A stretch of 64,000 nt of DNA from Hyphomicrobiales bacterium (GTDB lineage Bacteria > Pseudomonadota > Alphaproteobacteria > Rhizobiales > Rhizobiaceae), in NCBI GenBank assembly GCA_900466475.1, contig UBMI01000007.1, positions 452,569-516,568 on the forward strand. The letters run 5' to 3'. The notes under the pieces were generated by a model. It searched no databases. It was not told the origin of the DNA and worked only from the letters and a program-made list of their open reading frames with translations. Positions 8,379 to 19,168 of this stretch are shown here, in pieces; the stretch's first letter is position 1; each line of letters begins with the position of its first letter. The translations under genes and the position numbers were made by a program.

Positions 8379-9566
8379 ATGCGGCATACGCGCGAGGTTT
8401 TCGACTGGGCTGATCCGTTTCGGCTCGTGGAGCAGCTGACCGACGAGGAGCGCATGGTGCAGGACACTGCGCATACCTACGCGCAGGAAAAGCTCGCCCC
8501 CCGTGTTCTCGAAGCCTTTCGCAACGAAAAGACCGATCCGGAAATATTCCGGGAGATGGGCGAACTCGGCCTTCTCGGCCCGACGATCGATCCGGAATAT
8601 GGCGGCGCTGGCCTCGGATACGTCGCCTACGGGCTGATTGCCCGCGAAGTAGAGCGGATCGACAGCGGCTACCGTTCGATGATGAGCGTACAGTCCTCGC
8701 TTGTCATGGTGCCGATCGACGCCTTTGGATCCGAAGAGCAGAAGAAGAAATATCTGCCGAAGCTTGCGACCGGCGAATGGATCGGGTGTTTCGGCCTGAC
8801 CGAGCCCAATCACGGCTCTGATCCGGGCTCCATGGCGACACGGGCAAAGAAGGTCGATGGCGGTTATAGCCTGACGGGCTCCAAGACCTGGATCTCGAAC
8901 GCGCCGATTGCCGATGTCTTTGTCATCTGGGCAAAGACCGAGGATGGACTTATCCGCGGCTTCATCCTGGAAAAAGGCTCGAAGGGCCTGTCGGCTCCAA
9001 AGATCCAGGGCAAGGTCGGACTTCGCGCCTCGATCACAGGCGAAGTCGTCATGGACAATGTCTTCGTACCGGAAGAGAACCTGCTGCCCCATGTCAGCGG
9101 TCTCAAGGGACCGTTCACCTGCCTCAACTCAGCTCGCTTCGGCATTGCCTGGGGTGCGCTGGGCGCGGCCGAAGCCTGCTATGCAACGGCTCGGCAATAT
9201 ACGCTGGACCGCCAGCAATTCGGCCGGCCGCTCGCCGCCAACCAGCTCATTCAGAAGAAGCTTGCCGATATGGCCACCGAAATCTCGCTCGGGCTTCAGG
9301 GATGTCTACGTCTCGGCCGCATGAAGGAAGAGGGCCATCCACCCGTCGAACTGACATCGATCCTCAAGCGCAATTCCTGTGGCAAGGCGCTGGAGATTGC
9401 GCGAGCAGCCCGCGACATGCTGGGCGGCAACGGCATTTCCGACGAATTCGGCGTCGCCCGCCACCTCGTCAATCTCGAGGTGGTCAATACCTATGAAGGA
9501 ACGCATGACATTCATGCGCTTATTCTCGGTCGCGCGATCACAGGCATTGCAGCCTTCTCCAACTGA
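8379..9566 (+). CDS. gcdH: Glutaryl-CoA dehydrogenase (acyl-CoA dehydrogenase family)
   Basis: A 395-residue flavoenzyme that oxidatively decarboxylates glutaryl-CoA to crotonyl-CoA in lysine and tryptophan breakdown. FAD-contact blocks [16 protein letters not shown] and KTWISNAP are present, and [17 protein letters not shown] near the C-terminus carries the catalytic Glu. The overall sequence is the GcdH type rather than a short-chain acyl-CoA dehydrogenase. A GTG lies five codons upstream, but the ATG at 8379 has a strong AGGTGAGGAG ribosome site 7 bp before it and was chosen. Confidence 0.92.
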   Translation: MRHTREVFDWADPFRLVEQLTDEERMVQDTAHTYAQEKLAPRVLEAFRNEKTDPEIFREMGELGLLGPTIDPEYGGAGLGYVAYGLIAREVERIDSGYRSMMSVQSSLVMVPIDAFGSEEQKKKYLPKLATGEWIGCFGLTEPNHGSDPGSMATRAKKVDGGYSLTGSKTWISNAPIADVFVIWAKTEDGLIRGFILEKGSKGLSAPKIQGKVGLRASITGEVVMDNVFVPEENLLPHVSGLKGPFTCLNSARFGIAWGALGAAEACYATARQYTLDRQQFGRPLAANQLIQKKLADMATEISLGLQGCLRLGRMKEEGHPPVELTSILKRNSCGKALEIARAARDMLGGNGISDEFGVARHLVNLEVVNTYEGTHDIHALILGRAITGIAAFSN

Positions 9567-9662
9567 TTCAGTCGCGCACGAGGCGAATTGCAAGCTGGAT
9601 AACAATGTGCAAACCTCCCCTCACCGCGGCAGACAGGCCGACGGTGCAAGGGGGATTTGCAT

Positions 9663-10121
9663 ATGTTTCTGCTGCTCGCACTTCTGATCGGCGTCATTGC
9701 CGGTCTTCGCGCCATGACCGCACCTGCCGCCGTCGCCTGGGGCGCGGCGCTCGGCTGGTTCGATGTCTCCCAGACACCGCTCGCCTTCATGGGCTACCAG
9801 TGGACACCGTGGATTTTCACGGTGCTGGCTGTCGTCGAGCTCATCACTGACCAGCTGCCGACCACCCCCTCGCGCAAGGTGCCCGTCCAGTTCGGCGCAC
9901 GCATTGTTATGGGCGCACTTTCCGGCGCAGTCATCGGCGCGGCCAGCAGCCTGCTCTTCGGAGGCCTTCTCGCCGGCGTCATCGGCGCTGTCATCGGCAC
10001 GCTTGGCGGGGCTGCGGTGCGCAGCAAGCTCGCGGCCTCTTTCGGTCAGGATCGCCCGGCAGCCCTGATAGAGGATGCCGTGGCCGTCATCGGCGCCATT
10101 ATTATCGCGTGGGCAGTCTGA
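9663..10121 (+). CDS. DUF4126 family membrane protein
   Basis: About 152 residues, strongly hydrophobic, with roughly four membrane segments and glycine-rich helices (GALSGAVIGAASSLLFGG). It resembles the DUF4126 family of unknown function. The start ATG follows an AAGGGGGA ribosome site. Its stop codon overlaps the start of the next gene (TGATG), so the two are translationally coupled. Confidence 0.75.
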   Translation: MFLLLALLIGVIAGLRAMTAPAAVAWGAALGWFDVSQTPLAFMGYQWTPWIFTVLAVVELITDQLPTTPSRKVPVQFGARIVMGALSGAVIGAASSLLFGGLLAGVIGAVIGTLGGAAVRSKLAASFGQDRPAALIEDAVAVIGAIIIAWAV

Positions 10122-11482
10122 TGAAGAGCTTCGACGCAATCTTCATCGGCGCCGGCCAGGCCGGCCCATTCCTCGCTGCCCGCATGGCGGAAAAGGGTAT
10201 GAAGGTGGCGCTGATCGAACGCAAGTTCCTCGGCGGCACCTGCGTCAACGCAGGCTGCATGCCAACAAAAACGCTGGTCGCAAGCGCGCGCGCCGCCTAC
10301 GTGGCGCGGCACGGCGCCGATTACGGTGTGCGGATACCGGGCGAAATCGCTATCGACATGAAGACCGTGCGGGGTCGCGCAGAAACAATCATCATGAATG
10401 CCCGCAACGGTTTGAGCAGTTGGTTCGGCGGCATGAAAACCATGACCGTCATCTACGGCCACGCCCGCTTCACAAGCCCGAAGGAAGTCGTCGTCAACGG
10501 TGAGACGCTGACGGCGCCGAAGATCTTCCTCAATGTCGGCGCTCGCCCTGTCGTCCCCGACATGCCGGGCATTGGCGATATCGAGTATCTCACTAGCACC
10601 GGTATCATACATCTCGACAGCCTGCCGAAGCATCTTGCCATTATCGGCGGAAGCTATATCGGCCTGGAATTTGCACAGATGTACCGGCGTTTCGGCGCCG
10701 AGGTAACGGTGATCGAGCGCGGCCCGAAACTCGCCTCCCGCGAGGACGAGGATATTTCCGATGCGATCGCCGATATCCTCAGATCCGAGGGCATCAAGAT
10801 CCATACAGACGTCAAGGATATTAGCTTCGCCAGAACCAACAATGGCGCGACGGTCACGGTCGACAAGGAAACAATCGAAGCGAGCCATGTGCTCGTCGCG
10901 ACCGGCCGGACGCCGAATACCGACGACCTCGGTCTCGATGCCGCTGGCGTGGCCACTGACAAGCACGGCTTCATTACCGTCGATGACCGGCTGGCAACCA
11001 ATGTCGAAGGTATATGGGCACTCGGAGATTGCAACGGCCACGGTGCCTTCACCCATACGTCCTACAATGACTTCGAGATCGCCGCAGCTAATCTGCTGGA
11101 CGGTGGCGACAGGAAACTGTCGAGCCGCATTCTCGCCTACGCCCTCTATATCGATCCGCCGCTTGGCCGCGTCGGCATGACGGAAAAGCAGGCACGCGCC
11201 TCGGGCCGCAAGATCATGGTGTCGACCCGCCCGATGAGCAAGGTCGGCCGCGCCAATGAGCGCGGCGAAACCAAGGGCTTCATGAAGGTGGTCGCTGATG
11301 CGGAGAGCAAGGAAATCCTGGGGGCGGCGATCCTCGGGATCGAGGGCGACGAGGTGATTCACGGCATCATCGATGCGATGAATGCCGGGACGACCTATCC
11401 GGTGCTGCAGTGGTCGGTACCGATCCATCCCACCGTTTCGGAATTGATCCCGACGCTTCTGGGTGATTTGAAGGCGATCTGA
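10121..11482 (+). CDS. FAD-dependent pyridine nucleotide-disulfide oxidoreductase (mercuric reductase/Lpd-like)
   Basis: A 453-residue flavoprotein of the class I disulfide reductase family. It has FAD motif IFIGAGQAGPFLA at the N-terminus, the redox-active pair in GGTCVNAGCMPTKTL (about residues 40-54), the NAD(P) motif IIGGSYIGLEFAQ and the C-terminal dimerisation domain ending in a HPTVSE block. It lacks a heavy-metal-binding N-terminal domain and the C-terminal vicinal cysteines of MerA, so it is a generic homologue rather than a mercuric reductase. It is coupled to the DUF4126 gene. Confidence 0.88.
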   Translation: MKSFDAIFIGAGQAGPFLAARMAEKGMKVALIERKFLGGTCVNAGCMPTKTLVASARAAYVARHGADYGVRIPGEIAIDMKTVRGRAETIIMNARNGLSSWFGGMKTMTVIYGHARFTSPKEVVVNGETLTAPKIFLNVGARPVVPDMPGIGDIEYLTSTGIIHLDSLPKHLAIIGGSYIGLEFAQMYRRFGAEVTVIERGPKLASREDEDISDAIADILRSEGIKIHTDVKDISFARTNNGATVTVDKETIEASHVLVATGRTPNTDDLGLDAAGVATDKHGFITVDDRLATNVEGIWALGDCNGHGAFTHTSYNDFEIAAANLLDGGDRKLSSRILAYALYIDPPLGRVGMTEKQARASGRKIMVSTRPMSKVGRANERGETKGFMKVVADAESKEILGAAILGIEGDEVIHGIIDAMNAGTTYPVLQWSVPIHPTVSELIPTLLGDLKAI

Positions 11483-11510
11483 TAGATCGCAATCAGCCGG
11501 AGGCCGGTCA

Positions 11511-12080
11511 TTGAATATCGAACTGCTGATCGAAAATTATGGCCTGCCGGCAATCTTTCTCGGCACCGCCTTCGAGGGCGAAACTGCTGCCTTTCTCGGC
11601 GGCGTCATCGCGCATCGCGAGCTTCTAACCTATTGGGCCGCCTCGATGGCAGCTTCGGCGGGATCATTCGCCGGAGATCAGATGTGGTTCTTTGCCGGCC
11701 GCTATGCCGCCCAATGGAACTTCGTTCGCCGCGTGATGGAGACACCGGCGCTTGCACGCGTCACGCGACTTCTCGAAAAATATCCGACCGGGTTCATCTT
11801 CGCGTTCCGCTTTCTGGTGGGATTGCGGACGATCAGCCCGATCGTCATCGGCACGACACACATCTCGACGCAGAGGTTTCTCGTGCTCAACCTCCTGGCG
11901 GCGCTCGTCTGGGGACAGCTCTTCACCGCGCTTGGTTATGCCTTCGGCCACGGAATTCACCAGATATTCGGCCGCCTGCCACTGCATCATCATCTGCTGA
12001 TAGCACTTGGCGCCGCGGCCCTGATCGCGGGCGCGGCGCTGGTGCTTCGCAAGAGGAAATTTGGGATCAAGTACCCGTAA
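11511..12080 (+). CDS. DedA family membrane protein
   Basis: A 189-residue polytopic membrane protein of the DedA/VTT superfamily, implicated in lipid scrambling and membrane homeostasis. The family block FRFLVGLRTISPIVIG (about residues 100-115) carries the conserved arginine and glycine, and ETAAFLGGVIA near residue 24 is the N-terminal re-entrant segment. The start is a TTG with a good CCGGAGG ribosome site 7 bp upstream. Confidence 0.88.
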   Translation: MNIELLIENYGLPAIFLGTAFEGETAAFLGGVIAHRELLTYWAASMAASAGSFAGDQMWFFAGRYAAQWNFVRRVMETPALARVTRLLEKYPTGFIFAFRFLVGLRTISPIVIGTTHISTQRFLVLNLLAALVWGQLFTALGYAFGHGIHQIFGRLPLHHHLLIALGAAALIAGAALVLRKRKFGIKYP

Positions 12081-12086
12081 AGGGTC

Positions 12087-13130
12087 CTAGTCCATGACGA
12101 TCTGCAGTTTGACATCATCAGGACGTGCCTCGACCGCACGATCGAAGGCCTTGATCGAATCTTCGAAGGTGAACGTCTCTGATATCAGCGGCTTCAGGTC
12201 GACACGCCCCGATCCGAGAAGCGCGATCGAGCGCTCATACTGATGCGCATAGCGGAACACCGTCTCGATGCGAATTTCCTTCGTCGAAGCCGTCGAGACG
12301 TCGAAACCGACAGGATTGACCGGCAGGCCGACGACGACGATAGCGCCGCCCGGACGTGGCAGAGACATGATCGTCTCCCAGGCCTTCGGTGAACCTGAGC
12401 ATTCGAAGACGACATCCGCACCCCAGCCATCAGTCAGCCGGCCGACTTCCTCAGCAAGGTTCTTTTCGCGAATGTTGACCGGAATGACACCTTGATACTG
12501 CGCAGCTATATCGAGCTTCGGCTGGGCAAGATCAGCAACGATCGCACGGGAGCAACCGCCAGCGAGAGCGGCGATCGCAACCATGGTGCCGATCGGGCCG
12601 GCACCGAGGACAACGGCTGTATCGCCGGGTGCGATCTTCGCCTTGGTGGCTGCCTGCATGCCGACCGCGAAAGGCTCGACCATTGCGCCTTCGGCGAAGC
12701 TGACATTGTCCGGCAGCTTGAACGTATAATTGGCCGGGTGCACGACCTCGGGGGTTAACACGCCGTGGATCGGCGGCGTCGCCCAGAAGGTGACGGCCGG
12801 ATCGACATTGTACATGCCAAGCCGGCTTGCCTTGGAATTGGGATCAGGAATGCCAGGCTCCATGCAAACGCGATCGCCAACCTTCAGATGAGTAACGCCG
12901 GAGCCGACCTCGACCACCGTGCCCGCCGCTTCGTGGCCGAGCACCATCGGCTCGTTGACGATAAATGGACCGATCTTGCCGTGCGTATAATAATGCACGT
13001 CGGAGCCGCAGACACCAACGGTATGGATCTTGATCTTGACCTGCCCCGGACCTGTCTCCAGAGGCAGATCGATATCGCGAAGCGCAAGCTCATGCTGGCG
13101 CTCCAGAACCAGCGCACGGACTTTTGTCAT
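12087..13130 (-). CDS. Zinc-dependent polyol dehydrogenase (xylitol/sorbitol dehydrogenase type)
   Basis: A 347-residue medium-chain dehydrogenase. Catalytic zinc ligands lie in [11 protein letters not shown] (Cys near residue 41) and LGHEAAG (His and Glu near residue 65), and the NAD motif is [11 protein letters not shown]. The sequence is closest in character to bacterial D-xylulose reductases (xylitol dehydrogenases), which interconvert xylitol and D-xylulose. The four cysteines of a structural zinc site are absent, as in sorbitol-dehydrogenase-type members. It stands alone, convergent with the DedA gene. Confidence 0.85.
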   Translation of the reverse strand: MTKVRALVLERQHELALRDIDLPLETGPGQVKIKIHTVGVCGSDVHYYTHGKIGPFIVNEPMVLGHEAAGTVVEVGSGVTHLKVGDRVCMEPGIPDPNSKASRLGMYNVDPAVTFWATPPIHGVLTPEVVHPANYTFKLPDNVSFAEGAMVEPFAVGMQAATKAKIAPGDTAVVLGAGPIGTMVAIAALAGGCSRAIVADLAQPKLDIAAQYQGVIPVNIREKNLAEEVGRLTDGWGADVVFECSGSPKAWETIMSLPRPGGAIVVVGLPVNPVGFDVSTASTKEIRIETVFRYAHQYERSIALLGSGRVDLKPLISETFTFEDSIKAFDRAVEARPDDVKLQIVMD

Positions 13131-13370
13131 GATCGGTTTCCTTCCCTATGGCTCCCGCGGTTCATGGGGCGCCGTTGCGGTGACTATAAGACTGCAAGGC
13201 CTAGCAATTCAATCGTCTCTGTCAGGCTTTTGCTCGCCATGTGACGAAATGCTCACGTAATTATCACCCGAAAGATAAGCTCTTCCTAGACGTCCGTATG
13301 ATTCCGGAGAAGCCCGGCGAGGACTACATTTATCTTCAACGACCACGACAAAGTGGGAAGGAGAAAAGCG

Positions 13371-13571
13371 ATGAAGCACGACAACGACAATGTCGGCCGA
13401 AACTTGGTTTCCAACTCTCAGATCACGCGGCAGCTCCGCGAATTCTGGCGCATCCTGGTGGATGAGGCTGTTGCTGCAATCAATCAGGATCGCGAGCCGC
13501 AGGCATTGCTTCAGCCGGTTAGGGTTGTTGCACGGGCGCGGGATCGAAATCGGCCTCCGCAGCGTTATTAG
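13371..13571 (+). CDS. Small hypothetical protein
   Basis: A 66-residue basic ORF starting MKHDNDNVGRN with a good GGAAGGAG ribosome site 8 bp upstream. It has no membrane segment or recognised motif; the middle (QITRQLREFWRILVDEAVAAINQ) could be an amphipathic helix. It is upstream of the CopC-like gene with about 75 bp between. Real translation is plausible but unproven. Confidence 0.4.
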   Translation: MKHDNDNVGRNLVSNSQITRQLREFWRILVDEAVAAINQDREPQALLQPVRVVARARDRNRPPQRY

Positions 13572-13646
13572 GCATGCGCCGGCATGGCGTGGCGGGGGCA
13601 TGACGCTTCCGGCACCATGCGGATCGGCAATACAAGGAAGACCGTC

Positions 13647-14009
13647 ATGAAATCGATTGTGTCATTCTGCCTGTTCGCATCTCTTCTCTTTGCCGCAACC
13701 GAGGCGTCCGCGGCGATCGAGGAAGCATCCCTTCCGCCGCCGCAGCAGGAAGAAAAGCTGGTGCCGGCCAATCTGGAGCTCACCTTCACTGGCCCTGTCG
13801 ATCTCGCTCGTTCGACCGCCACCCTTCTCGACGCCCAGGGCCTGACATTGCCGACCGGCAAACCGTTTCTTTCAGGACCGGAAGGTTCGGTCTTCAAGGT
13901 TCCGCTCGATCCGTCCATGGCGCCCGGTGTTTATACACTCAACTGGCGCGTACTCTCGATGGACGGCCACAGCGCCGAAGGCCACTACCAGTTTAGGGTT
14001 GAGCCCTGA
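13647..14009 (+). CDS. CopC-like periplasmic domain protein
   Basis: A 120-residue exported protein: a signal peptide of about 22 residues, then a CopC/YcnJ-type beta-sandwich ending in the family motif GVYTLNWRVLSMDGHSAEG (DGH near residue 108). CopC proteins carry copper in the periplasm. The histidine normally found at the mature N-terminus, which forms the Cu(II) site, is not seen here (mature start near AAIEEAS), so copper binding is doubtful. A ribosome site AAGGAAG precedes the ATG. No copD follows. Confidence 0.75.
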   Translation: MKSIVSFCLFASLLFAATEASAAIEEASLPPPQQEEKLVPANLELTFTGPVDLARSTATLLDAQGLTLPTGKPFLSGPEGSVFKVPLDPSMAPGVYTLNWRVLSMDGHSAEGHYQFRVEP

Positions 14010-14038
14010 ACGCTGCGATATTTCGCCATCTGATATTG

Positions 14039-14065
14039 CGCCGTGTCGTTGGACACGGCGTTTTT
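14039..14065 (+). terminator. Rho-independent terminator after the CopC-like gene
   Basis: A perfect 9-bp stem CGCCGTGTC/GACACGGCG with a GTTG loop is followed by TTTTT, 30 bp after the stop codon. Confidence 0.85.
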
Positions 14066-14110
14066 GTCTGTTGAAGCGGCCTCACTGGCCCCTCCGACCG
14101 CATAAAGGCA

Positions 14111-14127
14111 TTTATAAGATTTTTATA
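14111..14127 (+). promoter_or_regulatory. Candidate KdpE-binding direct repeat (TTTATA-N5-TTTATA)
   Basis: TTTATA at 14111-14116 and again at 14122-14127 give an 11-bp direct repeat in an AT-rich island upstream of the kdp genes. OmpR-family regulators such as KdpE bind tandem half-sites spaced about one helical turn, and the E. coli kdp promoter has a similar T-rich repeat. The assignment is by analogy. Confidence 0.45.
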
Positions 14128-14225
14128 TAGATACCCTTCGCCCAATCTCGAACCTTTATGCCCTTCGGTCGCATATTAATGTCCGAGAGATCGCAAAGAT
14201 CATCTCCATGCCAGAAAGCATAAAA

Positions 14226-14250
14226 GGTGCCGTCTCTGAGAGCCGGCGCC
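14226..14250 (+). other. Leader hairpin upstream of the kdp operon
   Basis: A stem of GGTGCCG with CGGCGCC (one G-T pair), extended by CTC/GAG around a TGA loop, lies about 45 bp before the first small ORF. It is followed by the pyrimidine-rich CTTTGTCTTGTCT. It may be an attenuator or stability element in the kdp leader. Confidence 0.4.
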
Positions 14251-14295
14251 CTTTGTCTTGTCTGACTCCAAGAATAACAACCGGAGTCAAGATCG

Positions 14296-14379
14296 ATGAT
14301 GGATATAATTCTACTCGGCACTGCAATCGTATTCTTCGGACTTTGCTTTGCCTATACACGCGCCTGCGACAGGCTTTGA
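14296..14379 (+). CDS. 27-aa single-span membrane microprotein upstream of kdpF
   Basis: The ORF begins MMDIILLGTAIVFFGL and ends CDRL. It is one transmembrane helix with a short cytoplasmic-like tail. GGAG at 14283-14286 is 9 bp before the first ATG. It ends 13 bp before the kdpF start, so it sits inside the kdp transcript. Similar tiny ORFs ending in a CDRL/CERL-like tail occur upstream of kdpF in other Gram-negatives as far as I recall, which supports it being a real Kdp-associated peptide. Function is unknown. Confidence 0.6.
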   Translation: MMDIILLGTAIVFFGLCFAYTRACDRL

Positions 14380-14392
14380 CAGGAGAGAACAG

Positions 14393-14482
14393 ATGACCCT
14401 CGATTACATCTTGAGCGGTGCCGTGACCGCGTTTCTCACCGTCTACCTCACCTACGCTCTCATCCGCCCAGAACGTTTCTGA
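14393..14482 (+). CDS. kdpF: KdpF, small subunit of the K+-transporting ATPase
   Basis: A 29-residue hydrophobic peptide (MTLDYILSGAVTAFLTVYL, then TYALIRPERF). The C-terminal ALIRPERF is the typical KdpF ending. KdpF stabilises the KdpABC complex in the membrane. AGGAG lies 7 bp before the ATG and kdpA follows after 52 bp. Confidence 0.9.
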   Translation: MTLDYILSGAVTAFLTVYLTYALIRPERF

Positions 14483-14534
14483 AAGCGCCGGCGCTTCTCA
14501 TCCAGAAGCAGCCGGGTACTGAAAGTTTCCTCCC

Positions 14535-16238
14535 ATGACCCTCAACGGATGGCTTCAGATCCTGCTTTACTGCGGGATCGTCCTTGTGCTCGTCAAACCG
14601 CTCGGCGGTTACATGACGCGTGTCTTCAGCGGCGAGCGCACATTCCTCTCACCGGTCCTCGTTCCGATCGAACGGGGGCTTTACGCCGTCGCCGGCACCA
14701 GCGAGCGCGAAGACCAGCACTGGACCTCCTATGCCTTCGCCATGCTGATGTTCAACCTTATGGGCGTCATCGTTCTCTACCTCCTGATGCGGTTCCAGAA
14801 CGTACTGCCCTATAACCCGGCCGGCATGGCCGCGGTCGGGCCGGAACTCGCCTTCAACACCGCCACCAGTTTCGTCTCCAATACCAACTGGCAGAATTAT
14901 GGCGGCGAAAGCACCATGTCGTACCTGACGCAGATGATGGGCCTGACGGTTCAGAACTTCGTGTCGGCTGCGACCGGCATGGCCATCGCCATTGGCCTGA
15001 TCCGCGCCTTCTCGCGTGCCTCGGGCAAGGCGATCGGCAATTTCTGGGTCGATATGGTCAGAGCCACACTCTATATTCTGCTGCCGATCTGCATCGTGCT
15101 GACGCTCGCCTATGTCTGGCTCGGCGTACCGCAGACGCTTGGTCCCTATGTCGATGCGACCACGCTCGAAGGCGCCAAGCAGACGATCGCCCTCGGCCCC
15201 GTCGCCTCGCAGCTCGCCATCAAGATGCTTGGGACGAATGGCGGCGGCTTCTTCAACGCCAACTCGGCCCATCCCTTCGAAAACCCGGACGCAATCTCAA
15301 ACCTCATTCAGATGGTCTCGATCTTTGCGATTGGCGCAGCCTTCACCAACGTTTTCGGACGTATGGTCGGCAACCAGCGCCAGGGCTGGGCGATCCTGAC
15401 GGCGATGGGCGTCCTCTTCATGGTCGGCGTCGGCGTCACCTATTGGGCTGAAGCTGCCGGCAACCCGCTGATGCACGCCTTCGGCTTGGCTGGCGGCAAC
15501 ATGGAAGGCAAGGAAGTCCGCTTCGGCGTTGCCATGTCCTCGCTGTTTGCGGTCGTTACCACGGCTGCCTCCTGCGGTGCGGTCAATGCCATGCATGGCT
15601 CCTTCACCGCGCTCGGCGGCCTGATCCCGCTGATCAACATGCAGCTCGGCGAAGTCATCGTCGGCGGCGTTGGTGCGGGTTTCTACGGCATCGTTCTCTT
15701 CATCATCGTCGCTGTCTTCGTCGCAGGCCTGATGGTCGGCCGCACGCCGGAATATCTCGGCAAGAAGATCGAGGCGAAGGAAATGAAGATGGCCGTTCTT
15801 GCCATCCTTTGCCTGCCGCTCGCCATGCTGGTCTTCACCGCGATCGCCAGCGTCCTGCCTTCGGCAGTCGCTTCGGTCGGCACGGCCGGCCCGCACGGTT
15901 TCTCCGAAATCCTCTATGCCTATACGTCGGCTGCGGCCAACAACGGCTCGGCTTTCGGCGGCCTGACGGGCAATACGCCCTGGTACAACATCACGCTTGG
16001 TCTCGGCATGCTGATGGGCCGTTTCCTCGTCATCATCCCGGCGCTCGCCATTGCCGGTTCGCTGGTGACGAAGAAGACGGTTCCCGCCTCGGCAGGCACC
16101 TTCCCGACGGATGGGCCGCTCTTCGTCGGCCTGCTCATCGGCACGATCCTGATCGTCGGTGGTCTCACCTTCTTCCCGGCATTGGCCCTCGGTCCTGTTG
16201 TCGAGCACCTGGTCATGATCGCCGGCCAGACCTTCTGA
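14535..16238 (+). CDS. kdpA: KdpA, potassium-binding/translocating subunit of the Kdp ATPase
   Basis: A 567-residue membrane protein with about ten spans. The four selectivity-filter loops are visible: [15 protein letters not shown] (near 115), [19 protein letters not shown] (near 233), [17 protein letters not shown] (near 349) and [17 protein letters not shown] (near 470). It takes up K+ with very high affinity from the periplasm and passes it to KdpB. The length is normal. Confidence 0.97.
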   Translation: MTLNGWLQILLYCGIVLVLVKPLGGYMTRVFSGERTFLSPVLVPIERGLYAVAGTSEREDQHWTSYAFAMLMFNLMGVIVLYLLMRFQNVLPYNPAGMAAVGPELAFNTATSFVSNTNWQNYGGESTMSYLTQMMGLTVQNFVSAATGMAIAIGLIRAFSRASGKAIGNFWVDMVRATLYILLPICIVLTLAYVWLGVPQTLGPYVDATTLEGAKQTIALGPVASQLAIKMLGTNGGGFFNANSAHPFENPDAISNLIQMVSIFAIGAAFTNVFGRMVGNQRQGWAILTAMGVLFMVGVGVTYWAEAAGNPLMHAFGLAGGNMEGKEVRFGVAMSSLFAVVTTAASCGAVNAMHGSFTALGGLIPLINMQLGEVIVGGVGAGFYGIVLFIIVAVFVAGLMVGRTPEYLGKKIEAKEMKMAVLAILCLPLAMLVFTAIASVLPSAVASVGTAGPHGFSEILYAYTSAAANNGSAFGGLTGNTPWYNITLGLGMLMGRFLVIIPALAIAGSLVTKKTVPASAGTFPTDGPLFVGLLIGTILIVGGLTFFPALALGPVVEHLVMIAGQTF

Positions 16239-16260
16239 GCCAAACCTTTAGAGGTTGACC

Positions 16261-16416
16261 ATGATTATCCGTCACAGGCTCCGAAAAGCCTTCCATCCAC
16301 GTCCCGGTCTGCCGGGGCGTGGAGCCCAGCGGATGCCGCGCGCCTCCGACATCATCTTGGTGATGATGGCAGGCCTGCTCGTCGTCGTCTGCGTTCTCAG
16401 AATTTTACAGGGCTGA
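16261..16416 (+). CDS. 51-aa basic single-span membrane protein between kdpA and kdpB
   Basis: The ORF starts MIIRHRLRKAFHPRP and ends CVLRILQG. The first 28 residues are strongly basic and the rest (about 29-48) is one membrane helix, implying an N-in topology. AGAGG at 16250-16254 is 6 bp before the ATG, and the kdpB start follows 45 bp after the stop. It fills the only sizeable gap in kdpABC, has good start signals and matches no canonical Kdp subunit. It is probably an accessory Kdp peptide; this is inference. Confidence 0.6.
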   Translation: MIIRHRLRKAFHPRPGLPGRGAQRMPRASDIILVMMAGLLVVVCVLRILQG

Positions 16417-16461
16417 CCGGCAATCCGGTTCGCCATCCTCGTTTCAAAGCTGGAGTCTCTT

Positions 16462-18522
<2,061 letters not shown>

Positions 18523-18534
18523 GGAGTTAAAACA

Positions 18535-19104
18535 ATGCTTAGAGAACTTCGTCCGGCAATCGTCATGATCGTTGCCACCACGGCCATCACCGGCCTCCTC
18601 TACCCGCTAGCCATGACAGGTGCCGCACAAGCCATCTTCCCCTACCAGGCTAATGGGAGCCTCATTGAAAAGAACGGGCAGGTTATCGGCTCCACGCTGA
18701 TCGGCCAGGCCTTTACCAGCGACAAGTATTTCCATGGCCGTCCGTCCGCTGCTGGCGATGGCTACAATGCAGCGGCGTCCTCGGGCTCCAACCTCGGCCC
18801 GACCAGCCAGAAGCTGATCGACCGCGTGAAGGGTGACTATGAGGCTGCTAAGGCGAGCAACCCGAATGCCGAGGTTCCCGTCGACCTCGTCACCGCTTCG
18901 GGTAGCGGCCTTGACCCGCATATTTCGCCCGATGCCGCATACTTCCAGGTACCGCGCGTCGCCAAGGCCCGCGGTGTCGATCAAGCCAAGGTCAAGGCGC
19001 TGGTCGATGCAGCCGTTACGGGCCGCGAACTCGGCCTGCTCGGCGAACCGACCGTCAATGTTCTGGCGTTGAACCAGAGCCTTGATGCTTCTATGACTCA
19101 GTGA
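18535..19104 (+). CDS. kdpC: KdpC, K+-transporting ATPase subunit C
   Basis: A 189-residue protein with one N-terminal membrane span and a periplasmic domain. It carries the KdpC blocks [39 protein letters not shown] and [15 protein letters not shown] (split across the length). KdpC assists K+ binding or complex assembly. The gene starts 12 bp after kdpB. Confidence 0.96.
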   Translation: MLRELRPAIVMIVATTAITGLLYPLAMTGAAQAIFPYQANGSLIEKNGQVIGSTLIGQAFTSDKYFHGRPSAAGDGYNAAASSGSNLGPTSQKLIDRVKGDYEAAKASNPNAEVPVDLVTASGSGLDPHISPDAAYFQVPRVAKARGVDQAKVKALVDAAVTGRELGLLGEPTVNVLALNQSLDASMTQ

Positions 19105-19112
19105 AGGTTGAG

Positions 19113-19144
19113 AGCCCCGGAACGCTGCAACGCGCGCCGGGGCT
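19113..19144 (+). other. Hairpin between kdpC and kdpD
   Basis: AGCCCCGG (19113-19120) pairs perfectly with CCGGGGCT (19137-19144) around a 16-nt loop, in the 64-bp gap between kdpC and kdpD. No U-tract follows. It could separate the abundant structural-gene mRNA from the low-level sensor/regulator mRNA. Confidence 0.5.
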
Positions 19145-19168
19145 TGCTCGTGAAGAAAGACCGAACGC

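Noticed and set aside
10046..11428. 460-aa minus-strand open frame
   Set aside because: It mirrors the disulfide oxidoreductase gene in the complementary frame; high-GC genomes give such shadows.
10121..11482. Mercuric reductase assignment
   Set aside because: No heavy-metal-associated domain, no C-terminal cysteine pair and no mer genes nearby.
13209..13601. 130-aa minus-strand frame covering the 66-aa ORF
   Set aside because: No ribosome site and no family resemblance; the plus-strand ORF has a better start.
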